Source: Armigeres subalbatus (Eukaryota; Arthropoda; Insecta; Diptera; Culicidae). Taken from it: a DNA stretch of 64,000 bases. Positions 41,590-53,922 of this stretch are shown here, piece by piece. The first letter of the stretch is position 1. Each line of letters begins with the position of its first letter. The position numbers were made by a program, and so were the translations under genes. The notes beneath the pieces are model-generated. The model saw only the letters and a program-made list of their open reading frames with translations. It had not been told where the DNA came from and ran no database searches. Location: positions 415,722,283 to 415,786,282 of the forward strand of contig NC_085140.1 of assembly GCF_024139115.2 (NCBI RefSeq), written 5' to 3'.

Positions 41590-44500
41590 TATTTGAATAT
41601 TGTTGGCAAGCATAATGGTTTTATTTGCCCAGGGAAAATTTCTAGCCGGAAAGTCCCTTTCGCAAAATCGGAAATCGAACCCGCCACCTCAGGCTTGGCA
41701 ACGCTCGTAATCTTGTCTTAGTCTAGCGCAATCACATAAACATTTCTTTCACCTTCAAGGGAGATACCACCCACATGCAAGTAAAAATGTGGTTTTTCAT
41801 TTCAAACACAAAATTCTCAATTTTACTGGAATCAGAAAAAAAGTAACTTCGCACTCAAAGGCGACCGCGATCCGTCAAGCATGTACTTCATTCGTATACG
41901 CAAATAACCCAAAAAAGTTTCATTCAAACAACTAAGCAGCATACTTCCATGGATTAGCACCGAAGAACATCGCAAAACAGAAAGACATTTACTGCCATTA
42001 CTGTAAGGCTATAAACTAAGCACGGAATTTCCTCCTTTGCAAGCCGTGAACCTCTAAATGTTGAAAACTTCCGCACCATATCTGGATGTTTGCCCGCAAC
42101 AACCCGTAATTGAAATGGTTATTACCTTTGGCAGATTCCACGTACCTTTAGTGGGGTGATACTTTTTTACACCTACAAAAATACGCCACCCTGGAGGTTG
42201 AAATTTGAAGGAAGATAGAATCTAGCGACCTGTTAAAGTAAAGAGACGGTAATGTTGTGCTCGCAGCGAAGCATGCACAGCTCCACAGGCGAACGCTAAA
42301 TGGGCTAAACCATTGTTGATGCCTTCTTACGGTGAATACGTGGCCTTTGTATACGACTCCATTACTGGTGGAAAGCAAATATTGCAAATTGGCAGTGACT
42401 ATGAAGTCGTAGCCTTATCGCCTTATAGTTATTGTGCAACCGATGCAATCTGTATTAAGTTGAACGATATCGTCCTGCTATTTATTGCTATTAAAAGAAA
42501 CTAATTACGACACTACTCAGTGAATTCACATTGAACAGGTTTGATGGCTTCTGAAGCTAGTCTGTGACCGTTAACAATGCTTCATATCACTGTCTTTCAT
42601 CAAACAACTTATTCCTAAACCGACCCGAGAGCAACAGAAAAAAAAAACTTTTCCAATCCACTTAAGCGATTATCCTCTCTTTTGACAAGATAAGATTTCT
42701 TCCCATTGGCATAAAGCTAACAAGCAACTAGTCTTATTTTAATATTCTTCCTGAACGAGTATTTTCAATTATCTCCAGTTTTGCCTCTTTTCAAGCAAAT
42801 CGAAAAAAAACCTCCCATGCACCCCCGCACACACACATATACACACAAGCTTCCGTGCTTGGAAGCACAGCCGGCATAAACTTTTTCTCTTGAACGGGTA
42901 CCGCACTTAGGTGGGTCTTGTTTCCGGAAACGCGCCCGGAGGAAAGAGTTAAATTTTATTCACGAAGCGTGACTCCGAAACGATCAGGCCAATTCAAGAT
43001 TCCATGTGGCTATCATCGGTGGCATTGTTCCGGGAGCTTTTCTCGGCTGCAAACGGATAATGCTTTTCTGTGGCTGGATGCGGTAGACCTGAATGTACAA
43101 GGTGTGATAAATAGTTCATTGTTTCCAAGAGCGAGAGCAGAAATAACTACCCCGGCCATATCAATTGCAAGACATGACCGGAATAATAGGATAGTTTATT
43201 CTACCGGCCACGACGATATCTGGTATTTGTTTGTCGATGTTTTGGCAAATTGTAGACCCCCACCACATGAGAAACTGCTGCTGTTCGTTTGAAATCAATA
43301 ATACACGGTGTGTGCCGATGGTTATATGAAATATGGAAAATACGTGCAGAATGGTAAATCATTTGAATCTCAACTGAATTTGATTTACTTTTGGTTTTGC
43401 TATCCTTATGTTCCATACAACACCGTTTTTCTTGTGTTAGGAATCCGTGTTATAGAAAAACCAAATGTGTTCAATATCTTGAAGAATGTCAGCATATAGA
43501 AGCTTTGTAAAATTGAAGCCTTCATAAAAGAAACCTAGCGTAAAAGCGAATTCAAATAAAACACTTTCCAAATGAAACCAAGAAACCGCTGGGCAACACA
43601 TTCTATCCATTCACCATTCCGAAATTAAAGCTACCGTTTCGTGACAGCTTGTCACGGCGCTGTCACCAGTTCTACGTAGTAATGCAACTGGTTCGTCTTT
43701 TTAATCTTTGTCATCATTCTACTCAGAAAGCTTGCTTTTATTTCCTCCATCGCCTTCTACCCATTGGATGCACGCTGTTGTCAGTGTCGGCGGAGGCAGT
43801 GGCCGCCACGTGGTTTCCACCGCGGTTCGTTTGAAGTAGCTTCTATTGTTCAGCGAAACAATCAGCATTGCAAGTGTACAAACAGCGACAAAACAACTAG
43901 AGCAATAAACGCTTAAATGGGTGCAGATTTTATTTTCTTTCCCCGCTGCCACGCTTTTCTTATTAAGTGAGGGAAAATCACCGCTCAGATCACTGGAGTA
44001 AAAGGAAAACCATGACTTGACGCCAACCGCTGTGAAAATCTCGCCAGATTTCATCTCACATTTTGCTTTTATTTCGGTCGGTGATAGAAGCGCCCACAAG
44101 TGGGGAGAAAATGTGTCGGTTTCTCCGACAGCCAACAACTGAAAGAACTGATTCAACGAGTCGATGCGATGATGCACTAGTAGTCGATTACTTTTCCCAC
44201 AGTTCATTCGAAATATAGCAGAGGGGACGGGAAGCTTCTCGATCGTTGAAGGAACTGCTCAAAACAGGCGATTCTTTGACCATCCATCTTCCGCCCCCTT
44301 ACTGCGTTGGGTAATCAAAATCAAATAAATCCTTCATTGATCCCCTCTCATTCGCGGAGGAAAACGCCACCCGTCATCGTTCGCCTTTCGAACATGGAAC
44401 CCCACTGTCCAGCAACATGTATGAAGCGCCGTGCCTGAAATTGGAGAAACTGAAATTTTTGGCACTATTTTGATATTGCGTTCAGACATTGACAGATATT

Positions 44501-44629
44501 GAATATTGAATCAATAGAAATACCTCTCGTTTTCCATTGTCTTGGCAAAGTGTCATTCAAGACAAACGAATCTGTTAAATAATCGAAATTGCAAATTATC
44601 CTCAGGAACATTTTTTTTTTATTCCCACA
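41590..44629. other. Intergenic, no supported gene
   Basis: Unique-looking sequence. The longest open frames are 124 codons (42918-43292, plus) and 162 codons (43719-44207, minus). Neither has a recognised motif or splice context, so neither is called. A CA-rich run lies near 42826-42850. Confidence 0.5.
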
Positions 44630-44634
44630 AATTT

Positions 44635-44800
44635 CGACCAGATAGAAAATTATTTAGAGCTTTTTTAGTGAAATGTCTTCTCTTGACAGAAGCCGAGTAA
44701 GTACTATACCATTTTTTGTAATCTTACAGCAATGTGTTTCAACCTCAACAGAAACAGTTTTAAGTGTCTCGTATTTGACTTGAAAATTGAGCCCCACTTA
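44635..44800. mobile_element. Degenerate copy of the hairpin MITE family
   Basis: Shares TTATTTAGAGCTTTTTTAGT, then a TTTCAACCTCAACAG core and AAGTGTCTCGTATTTGACT with the copies at 17411 and 58190. The right half is lost. Confidence 0.55.
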
Positions 44801-45080
44801 ATTTTCACGAGAAATAACTCCACATTTCTGGAGTTGAAATATGGACACACTGTTTGATTCAAAAATATCGGAAACGGTAGGATGCCAAAAACTGCCGAAA
44901 GCGGCGCACATCTCTATTCGACATGGCTGCTTGCACGGCCCGAACTGAAAATGAAAATGGAAACGCGTGGTTTATTGTTCGGCATTGTTGCTAGCGTACA
45001 GGCACGCACAGGCCTAATAACTCCATGAACATCCCGGGTAAAATCATTCAGTCTAAAAATCGATTTCATACCCGACTTAC

Positions 45081-45212
45081 TGAATATCTTCCTCCGGAAA
45101 CGCCGTTCATCGTAAATACGTCGTAAATGTTCGATGAACACATCGGAGCTAGCGGGACGTCAGGCAGCGAGTAGTTTGCTTCGCTAATGATGACTTGGAG
45201 CTCGGCGGCCAT
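45081..45212 (-). CDS. Candidate first coding exon, 44 codons, product unknown
   Basis: On the minus strand an ATG at 45212-45210 sits in ACCATGGCC, an excellent initiation context. It opens 44 codons (MAAELQVIISEANYSLPDVP… ending MNGVSGGRYS) that finish exactly at a strong donor, TCA|GTAAGT (45081/45080). Read past the donor it hits a stop five codons later, as expected for an intron. A possible upstream 5' UTR donor AAG|GTGAGT occurs near 45276. I found no downstream exon by eye and do not recognise the peptide. Chance occurrence cannot be excluded. Confidence 0.35.
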
Positions 45213-46548
45213 GGTTCGCTAGAGAATCATAAATCTGCGATGGTGGCTATTAATTTTTAATACATCACTCACCTTGTGGATTAACCCACATGCATATATA
45301 CATCCACGATAGAGGCGGAAGGGCGTTCAGTCCGGCCCGATTGGATTGTGTAGGACGGATTTATTGGCATATGGGAGCAACATTAACACAATATAAGGAG
45401 CACCCGGGAGTCGCTGTTTGTTTGGTTATAATGAATGTGGAATGCGCTGATCGATGGATATGACGTGCATACCGTCACGTGCTGCTGAATATGATTTGAT
45501 GTCAAAATCGAACAGAATCCAGATTGGGGTGGAAAACTAGTTCGGCAGTATAATATTTCTATTTGACACCCAACTCACCCACCCAGTTTAAAACTGGTGG
45601 CATTTGTTTTGCAAATAGTCAAAAAGGCATGCAGATGATTTTTTCCCTTGGTCCGAGGTGAGCCAGCCTAGGGCTGAAAGCCTTGCAATTAAAGATAATA
45701 ATAATAATATCTTTTTCCCTTGGTTTTCAAGACTATTTCATGACTTCCTAGCTTCACCCTATCTTCAATTTGGTCATCATCCATCAACAACAAAAAATAG
45801 CGACAGTATAAATTTAGTTATCCATTTCAAAATATTTTGGGAATGCCTTCTATCTATATGATTAAATTTTCTGGCTATTCGATATACCATGGAGTAGAAC
45901 ATGTATGAAACTCATTCTCTTATTGTGATTAATTTTGTTTCATTTTAAAACATGAAGAAATGTTTGAAAAATTTCAATAAACTTCTATTTTTTATCAATT
46001 GTCGACATTACAGTACATATTGAGTTCGGAAGCATCTCGATGTGCGGAAGTATTATTTCTGCTTTGTTCATTATTCATTTTATTCAGCTAATTAGTGAGT
46101 TTTGGGACGTGCTTCGCCTGGCATACCAGTTTGCTCGGTAGGATCACGAAGTGCGGAAGAGGTATTTCTGCTTTGAATAGCAGAAATTTTAATTAACCAA
46201 TGTTACTAATAAAGCAGCCTTCACATTGGCACACACAGAAAACAACAATAGTAAGCGCAGAAGGCCATTCAGGCCATACATCGTGTAAATAAACGCTGTT
46301 TTTGGTATTATTTTTAAATTAGTACAATCATTACGAAAATCTCAACAGCTTTTCTATATGCACAGAGCATTCATCCTGATAACCTAAGAGTCGGCATACG
46401 TGCTTAGGTAAATATCTCGTTACCAAGAAGTCCCTCAAACGCCGTTTTTGCAGTTGGGATCCACTTTATCAATCCGAAAATCGAATAAATAATACTGCTC
46501 GATTACACGTGTTCATGTCCTTCCAATTAGCGTACTGGTTTGCCTTCC
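45213..46548. other. Intergenic, no supported gene
   Basis: Includes an AAT microsatellite at 45695-45712. Nothing else supportable. Confidence 0.5.
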
Positions 46549-46776
46549 TTGAGGACATTCATCACGGAATCTAAATTTCAAAGTAGTCACGTTATCAAGG
46601 CCACACAACTCGATACGGAAGTAACGCACAACTGTCATTTTTATAATTTCAGTTTTTCTCCGTCACAGCATGCGTGAATAACAAAAAAAATGACAGTTGT
46701 GCGTTACTTCCGTATCGAGTTGTGTGTTCTTGAAAACGCGACTACTTTGAAATTTAGATTCCGTGAGTGTCCTTAA
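46549..46776. mobile_element. Palindromic MITE, about 228 bp
   Basis: Arms of about 90 bp: TCACGGAATCTAAATTTCAA near 46562 and its inverse near 46755; CACAACTCGATACGGAAGTA near 46605 and its inverse near 46715; CAACTGTCATTTTT and its inverse flank a loop of about 50 nt. Outer parts TTGAGGACA / TGTCCTTAA are also inverted. Target duplication not resolved. Confidence 0.8.
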
Positions 46777-47015
46777 AGACAGATACGGCAATCGCATGAC
46801 CAAAATTATCAAGGAAACGGTGATTTATCCCATAAGATCGTTGCTCTTCCAGCTTTTTTCTAAGCCATTCTGGAAGATGACAATAATCTTAAAATCTACA
46901 CCTCGTCCCAATCTACCGATGATGCTTAAATCCTTATAGATCTTCGCTCAATTAGCTTATACAGTCTTGGACAGAATATTATCTGTCCCCATGAATTTTT
47001 TGTTAGCGGATATGT

Positions 47016-47226
47016 ATAAGGCCGCACCCAAAAAAAAACGTTCCCGAATTCATGAATCACCTACAATACACCGTGATTCAATTCATGGATTCGGGAACAC
47101 CAGTCACGTTTTCCAGAACGTTCCAGAAAACGTGACTGTATTCCCGAATCCGTGACTGTTGTTCCCGAAAAAATACACCGTGAACTCGTTAGTTCACGAA
47201 TTCATGAACGCTTTTTTTTTGCGTGC
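47016..47226. mobile_element. Inverted-repeat element with A9/T9 blocks and GAATTCATGAA cores
   Basis: GGCCGCACCCAAAAAAAAAC at 47020-47040 is mirrored by AACGCTTTTTTTTTGCGTGC at 47207-47226. Inside are several inverted pairs (CGAATTCATGAA, CATGGATTCGGGAAC, CACGTTTTCCAGAACG). A compound palindrome; class unknown. Confidence 0.55.
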
Positions 47227-47306
47227 GGAATGGGACTCGAACCCAGCCACCATCAGCATGATTTCGCTTTGCAGCCGCGGATCTTACCGCACGACTGAGG
47301 AAGTTC
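47222..47306 (-). mobile_element. SINE head fragment
   Basis: Minus strand carries the tRNA-like head of the 12167-12468 SINE family (…CTTAGTCGTGCGGTAAGATC, then GGCTGGGTTCGAGTCCC). No tail. Confidence 0.65.
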
Positions 47307-47770
47307 CCTCGTTTGTTATCTACCGTAAAGTATTCAACGATTTCCGCATATTATTTCTTCATATTATTGATCGCATGTCACTATAGATGGACTGGTTAAA
47401 AACAGAATGGCTTCTCAAATATGTGATCAAATACACCCAGTTTGTTTGACACGGTTTGGTTTTAGTCGATAAAGACCTTTAGCATCAATGAAACAATGAG
47501 CTAACCCCATGGAAATAATCACAAAAATGAAACAAAATTAAGGTGGTAGCCAGGTAGTGGTGAGATTTTACCATTGGCGTTAGGCACATATGGAAAAGTG
47601 AAACGCGTTGTTCGTGCACAATTTCCAATGGAATAAGGTCTCGGTCATATGTACACCGGAGTGCGTGAATTACTTGGAAGAAAATAAGGAATAGGACATT
47701 CCACCGAAGATTGATGTCGGTCACCGTAGAGAAAGAGTATATTACAGCGGTCTTAAGGACCTGTATTTTC

Positions 47771-48068
47771 TGATGCGAACCTCATGGTCATAGAAAAAAT
47801 TCTTGTCCTCAACGCTTCAAAAATAAGCAGGAGAAAAGGCAACAAAAAGAGGTAGCCGGTGATACATACGCCGGGGTCGTCGCAGGAAGGCATACTGAAC
47901 CAGAAGCGCTGGAGGAGTATTTCATCGAAGAGGAAATCATTTTACAAACGGAAGCGGAAGAAGTTCTACTAATCGATGATGATACCGCACCAGATTCTGT
48001 TGAGCAACAACGGAAAGAAAACATAGGAAAATTGGAGGAGATAGCCAGAGCAATTCAGGAGGTTATAT
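47771..48068 (+). pseudogene. Retroelement gag-like remnant with a zinc-knuckle end
   Basis: An open frame without an ATG, about 99 codons, ending at TAA 48066-48068. It begins C-EPHG-H-RKNS-C-P, the last three ligands of a CX2CX4HX4C knuckle; the first Cys codon lies just upstream beyond a TGA. The C-terminal part is strongly acidic (EALEEYFIEEEIILQTEAEE, then LLIDDD) and ends in a helical EEIARAIQEVI. Most likely the C-terminus of a LINE ORF1 or similar gag. Family unknown; the coding-like composition may still be chance. Confidence 0.4.
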
Positions 48069-48396
48069 AAAGCTCACATGCAACTCAGCGACGAGCTCAA
48101 TTTGCGGCTTCATTTTCTAGCTCTGGATCTCATCCTCTCTTCCTCACCCAGCTCTTATCCAAAAAATTAGTGTGCGCGAAAATCCTATTACTAACTATGG
48201 ATAATAAATTGTTAGCATATTAAATTTATTTCGATTATCGGCTCCGTAGAGTTTTCAGTTAAATAAATGAGCCTTATAAATAAATAAATGTAAAACAGAC
48301 ACTATATATAAATCATGAAGTTATGTTAGATTTTGAATGTTAATAGCGCCTCTATTGTTCGATGATTTTTTGAGATTTATATATCAATCAACCTTG

Positions 48397-48524
48397 CATA
48401 CCTTGGTAAGATGCGCGGCTTTAAAGCAAGACCATGCTGAAGGTGGCTGGGTTCGATTCCCGGTGCCGGTCTATGCAATTTTCGGATTGGAAATTATCTC
48501 GACTTTCCTGGACATAAAACCCGA
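48397..48524 (+). mobile_element. 5' half of the Feilai-like SINE
   Basis: GGTAAGATGCGCGGCTTTAA through GGCTGGGTTCGATTCCCGG to ATCTCGACTTTCCTGGACAT matches 12184-12296. The body and AAG tail are absent. Confidence 0.75.
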
Positions 48525-48539
48525 TCAAAGCTTTAGAGC

Positions 48540-48625
48540 AGTGGGTCTCAACCTGGGGTACATGTATCCCTGGGGGTACCTTCGCTGGCCCCAGGGGGTA
48601 TCTCGGATAAAAATGCGTAATGGTG
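48540..48625 (+). mobile_element. Terminus of a hAT-type element (CAGTGGGTCTCAACC)
   Basis: CAGTGGGTCTCAACCTGGGG followed by GGTACATGTATCCCTGGGGG and CCCCAGGGGGTA is a well-known hAT-type end with an internal palindrome. No matching opposite end was found downstream. Confidence 0.5.
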
Positions 48626-49319
48626 GATGTACAGGGAATCAATATTCGAGCAACGCATAACAATATACTCTTTGTCATCAACAGAGTTTGTTACTGACAA
48701 ACGCACCTAGCGACAAACCTTTATCAGAATCCGAACACAATATGACAAGAATCATTTGCCTTGCATGCTCTGATATCTCCGAAAATACGCTGCTAATTTT
48801 GTAATGATTGTTCGATTCTCGAATATTTCCATAAAAGCAGAAACTATGATAGCATAAAACCGAAATTTGTTCTAGAAATAATGCAAGATAACGGGATGAA
48901 AAGTTAGCAACAAGATTGTTTTCTTTTTTGTTGCTGACAAAATTTTTCGGATCTTTGTCATTATTATCTCCGACAAAAACAAAGCTTTGTCGTTGGTTCT
49001 CTTTTGTCGCTTGTTTCGCAAACGCATTCCAAAAAAATTGATTCCCTGTGGATGTATTACAATTCCAAAAAAAACTTATTGTTAAAGTTTTGATAATTGT
49101 TTCACTTTTGATTCTAAAACCGGCACAATGTTTGAAGGACTGTAGGACAAAAGGTCGAAAGAACAAAACGACGAACGTACGAAATTTGAAAGTCTTGAAT
49201 GTAATCTATCTGATCAAGAAAAGAAAATATTTATGCATCCGAACTTAAATCTAGAATCTACAGGTTAAGAAGCATCCATTTAAAAGGATTAAAGTACTTT
49301 TTCTCGAAAAGCAGAATAG

Positions 49320-49880
49320 CTCCGATGCAAGAGGCTTGGAAGCCACCTATAAAGCGGCTCGTAAGCTTCCTTTCAAGAGCTTCGCCTCCTTTCAAAATGC
49401 CTTCCACGAGGTTTCGCCAGCTTTTTTCAAGAGGCTTGGAAGTCTTCTTTCAAGAAACGCGGAGGCCTTCTTTCAAGAGACTCGGAAGCCTTCTTTTAAG
49501 AGGTTCGGAAGCCTCCTTTCAATAGGCTCGGAAGCCTCCTTTTTGGTTTGTTTTTTGAGGGATATTAACCCATAAGGTCATTCATCCCTAACCTTTCTAA
49601 GCGGTTCGGAATCCAAACTTCTTCCAAACGGCTCGGAAACCTTCTTTCAAGGGGCTCGAAAGCCTCCTTTCAAGAGCCTCAGAGACCTCCTTTCTAGAGT
49701 ATTACAAGCCTTTTTTCAAGAAGCTCGAGAACTCCTTTTAAGAAGCTAAGTAGCCCTATTGTTAGGGACTCGTACGCCTTTTCTTGAAAGGCTTGGAAGC
49801 CTCCATTCAAGATTCTCAGAAGAAGAAGAAGAGGAACAAAAGCCTCCTTTCGAAAGGCTACGAAGACTCATATGGAGAAT
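49320..49880 (+). repeat. 23-bp minisatellite, block 1
   Basis: Degenerate tandem units close to TTTCAAGAGGCTCGGAAGCC plus TCC (period 23), in phase at 49425-49540, then in a looser series with interruptions. Open frames here (49325-49575) are periodic artefacts of the repeat. Confidence 0.85.
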
Positions 49881-50469
49881 ATCAAGACCAGGCATTGAAA
49901 GCGTGAGTGAAGCGGACGAGCATTGATCTAATTGAATCATAGCATCCTATTCCAGTGAGTGAACAGCCTTGCTCAGATGGATACCGATTATGAGCGATCG
50001 TTGCTGCGTAAACAACGAGCAACAGAGTTCGCCAAGCCAAACTTGGTATGGTATCCAGGGAAGCTACGATTGGAGCATTTGTGTTACGCTCTCTCTACTA
50101 GAATAAAACCAAAACACATCAGGTGTTCTGCTTTATTCACTCTGCCTTTAAGTTGCTGGAATGGAGGAGTGAAAGTACCAAAGCCTCCTATACTGTGTAT
50201 AGCTCCATACGTATAGCGGACTAAATTTTCCTAATGCCTGAAAAGACTTTTCTAACAGCGTGTGGTAACAACACTAAGTTAGGTTACCAAGTGATTTGCT
50301 TCGCTCAGTTGTCTCCCATTGGTGAGCGATGAAGTTCTTTAAGCATTGAATCAACGAACGCCAAATTTCAACGATCTAGAAAGCATCAGCGATTAGGCCG
50401 CAGTAGAGCATCAAGTTGGCATGATTTTTGAAAGCCGATTTTTACTCATGATCTGATTTTTTTCAATGC

Positions 50470-50700
50470 CTGCAAGAGTCTTCTTTCACGAGGCCCGGAT
50501 GCTTCTCTTCAATGAGGCTCAGAGGTCTCCTATCAAGATCCTTAGATGCCCTTCCAAATGGTTCAGAAACCTCTTTTCAAGAAAATCGGAAGCCTTCTTT
50601 CAAAAGGCTTGTAAACCCCTTTCAAGAAGCTCGAAAGCATATTTTCAAGAGGTTTGAAAGTCTCCTTTCAAGATATTCAAGATACCAAGAGACTTGGAAG
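50470..50700 (+). repeat. 23-bp minisatellite, block 2
   Basis: The same unit as block 1, more diverged; about nine units. Confidence 0.8.
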
Positions 50701-52780
50701 CAGGGATTGAATCCTAAAGAGAAAGAACAAGTCTCTCACTTCCCAAGTAACAATTTCCATGCTTCTTGGATTTATCTAATTCTTATTGCAGACTTATGAC
50801 AGCAATCACCAAGCTAATTGCTCAGTTTTATTGGCACTCTTACCGCTATCAATAAACCTCTCATAAATCTGTTGAAAAATCTTCAAACGTCAAATGCCCG
50901 TTGACCATATGAACAGATCTATGGTTGTGATAAAGAGCGTAATAAATCTGATTCCCAACGCTCGGATAAAGCTCCAATTTTAGGTCATAATGTGGTCAAA
51001 TGAATTACCTCCATAAGAATGTTTGCATTGCAAAGTGTTTATGACGGTGTTTATTTAACAAAAGCAAACATTTTCCGATCAAATTCCATGATGGCCATAT
51101 TTAAAATAGAAAAGCATTTCTAAGTCAGTGAAAAATATCACTGAAATTTATGATTAAACGTCATTTTCACCGCGTATCATGCCTTTTCTGACAACAAATT
51201 TTATTTACTAATAATTTCGGTAAAAGTACTAATCAATTTAGCAGACGTCTTAGATAATGTTGTAATAAATATTTTCAATCTATTTCCCTGAGGTACGTTA
51301 TATTGCCGGCGCGTGGTGTTCAACCTTATTTTTCACCAGCTTTGACCATGAAATCGGACGCGCACCTCATTTTCAATGGCAGTAAATCGAAAAACAATCC
51401 TGAAAGCAAATATTATTTTGTTGTCATCATCATAACTTCCATCAGAAATCCATTTTGTTATTATTTTTCTGCAAAGTTTTGTTTCTCTTTTTACAAAGCA
51501 ACATTTTGACAGCTGCCGCAGCTGTTTAAAAAAGGTTTCTAAATGCTCTTATGATAGGTTTATAGCGGTTATCTGGAGAGGGCCACTTGGCAATATCTTA
51601 CTCTTATAGAGGTCATCCGAAGGTTGCCGTATATTATTCGGTTTTATCGTTAGATCTTAGAAATTGATCTTGAAAACCTTTCCTAGAGCGGAATAAAACT
51701 TGAAATGTTACTTGGGTTATCATCTCTGTATACATATACGATATGTAGCATACTGCTAGAGACTTTTTTTCGCAAGCTGTCATGATAGAGAACTGATTCG
51801 GGAGGCTATACCCCATGATAAATTTCTTTTAGAAAGCACCAAACACGAAAGGAGCGAAAATAAAGCGAGAATCACCATTTTTCTGTGGGGGCTGCCTATC
51901 CGATTCTGTTTTTTCGCACTTGTTTACAAGTTTGATAAATTTGTTATCATGGCTTGTTATGATTCGGAACAGTTTTTGCCTCTCTTTTATCGTTGTTCGT
52001 TATCTATTGAGAGCCATTTCTGCAAACCCTGCTTGGAAGCCTTTTCTTCAAGAGTGTATTATTGACTAATTGTGTATCTTGACGAAGTTTGTGATAACGG
52101 ATATTTTTGTTTGGACGAATTTAAATGATTTGTTATTTCATTAGGGCGCTTATAGACTATATTGTTCGCCTCGATGATGATGATGGTATATTATTTGTTG
52201 ATGTGTTTTAACTTTCATTCTTTATGTGTAGTCTACGAAAGTTTGAGAATCGCGCGCGTAATACAGGTATAAATGACTTTATGTATTTATCACTACAATT
52301 TGAAATATTTGAAACTGTTTGAACGATACTACAGAAAAGTAGGGAGCTCTCAGATAGAACGCGATTTTCTCGAAACTTTTGGTATCTACGGAGATGTAAC
52401 ACAAGGTTTGAATGTTGTCGAGCTTTGTACAGTAAATTGATTGGTACTAGCGAGAATGGTTTGAGTACGCGCTTCCTGACGAAACTTTTGGCATCATGCG
52501 AGAGGTATCACAAGTTTTGTATTTGTATCGGACTCGCTGTATCACTGATGATGCTTGCGAACATCTGCAGTAGAACTCAACGGTTCTTTTAACTTATTTA
52601 TATTTTTTGCTGGAAAGCGATGATAATTTATATTGTTGTTTATATCTGTGAAAATAATCGGATCGTTTATTGTTTTGCAAAATCTGATTAAATTGATCAC
52701 AATTAAATATCTTAAAGATAAATCGTCTAGCTCAAACCTTTATAGGGGTATGTGGCGGGACCATCATCATCATCAAGAAA
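50701..52780. other. Intergenic, no supported gene
   Basis: AT-rich; no gene or repeat family recognised. Confidence 0.5.
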
Positions 52781-52784
52781 TATT

Positions 52785-53275
52785 TTTTCAAGAAGCTCGA
52801 GAGTCCCCTTCAAGAATCTTGAAAGCCTCATTTCAAGAAACTAGTAAGGCTCTTCTTAAAAGGCTTGGAAGCCTCATTTTAAGATTCTCAGAAACATCCT
52901 TTCAAGAGGGTCGAAAGCTTTCTTTCGGGAGGTTCAACAGCCTCCTTACAAGAAAATCGAAAGCCTCCAAGAGCCTTCGAGACCTCCATCCGAATGGTTT
53001 AGAGGCCTCCTTTCAAGAGTCTCGGTAGCCTCTTTATAAGAGGCTTGGAAGCTTTCTTTCAAGATTCTCAGAAGCCTTCTTTCAAGAGGCCCTCCTTTCA
53101 AGAGCCTTAGAGAACTCCTTCCAAAGGGTTCAGAGGCCTCCTTCCAAGTGGTTCGGAAGCCTTCTTTTAAGAGGCTCGGAAGCCCCCTTCAAGAAGCACA
53201 GAAGCTTCATGTCAAGAGACTCGTAAGCCTCTTTTTGTGGCTTGAAAGTTTCCTTTCAAGATACTCTGAAGCCTT
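52785..53275 (+). repeat. 23-bp minisatellite, block 3
   Basis: About 20 degenerate units of the same family; ORFs at 52633-53028 and 53148-53366 are repeat artefacts. Confidence 0.82.
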
Positions 53276-53816
53276 TCTTACTGTGACATCAAATCGAAAA
53301 CTCTTCCTGCTATTGATGAGAGCAAATCGAAAACTAAATTTGAAATTGGATCCGATAACAAAATAAGTACATACCCGAGCAAAATCATGCTTCAAATGCA
53401 GATTATTCATCAGAATCGAGGCTTTGTTTTTGAAAATAGAAGTCCAAGTTAAGGAAAACAAATAAAGCAAACATGTCTTTTGTTGATTAGTTGCAAAAAA
53501 TGCTGAAATCATCATCGTCCTCATGAGGTCTCTTTGTTTTGACGTTTCTGCATGTAGTAAATGGTAGTAAACTGTAGTAAAGGCTATGTTCAAATGTAGC
53601 ATATGCCATAAGCTCGATTTTTTTTGTGTTCATATCAAACATGTAGTTTTCTCTGTGAATTTAATTATTAGTAGATACTACAAGCGTTGAGTTTTGCTAT
53701 TTTTTATTCATACGACCCATACTGAAACTCCGCAACAATGCGCCAGTTTTTTTAACCACCATTCGGAGTAATGAACTTCGGCCTAATGCCCTGACACTAT
53801 ATGAAAAGTTGTCTAC

Positions 53817-53922
53817 TGTTTTTTTAGCTGCACACTCATACACATACATACATACGCACACACATACATACATACGGACAGACACACATTTCTTCAGCGC
53901 TTCCAGCTGAGTCGTATACATA
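53817..53922 (+). mobile_element. Left part of the GCCTTTCTCG-type element (second copy)
   Basis: A CACATA/CATAC microsatellite, then CTTCCAGCTGAGTCGTATACAT, as in 37630-37710. Interrupted by the insertion at 53923. Confidence 0.6.

Noticed and set aside
43719..44207. 162-codon minus-strand frame
   Set aside because: No recognisable motif, weak composition and no splice support; length alone is not enough in 64 kb.
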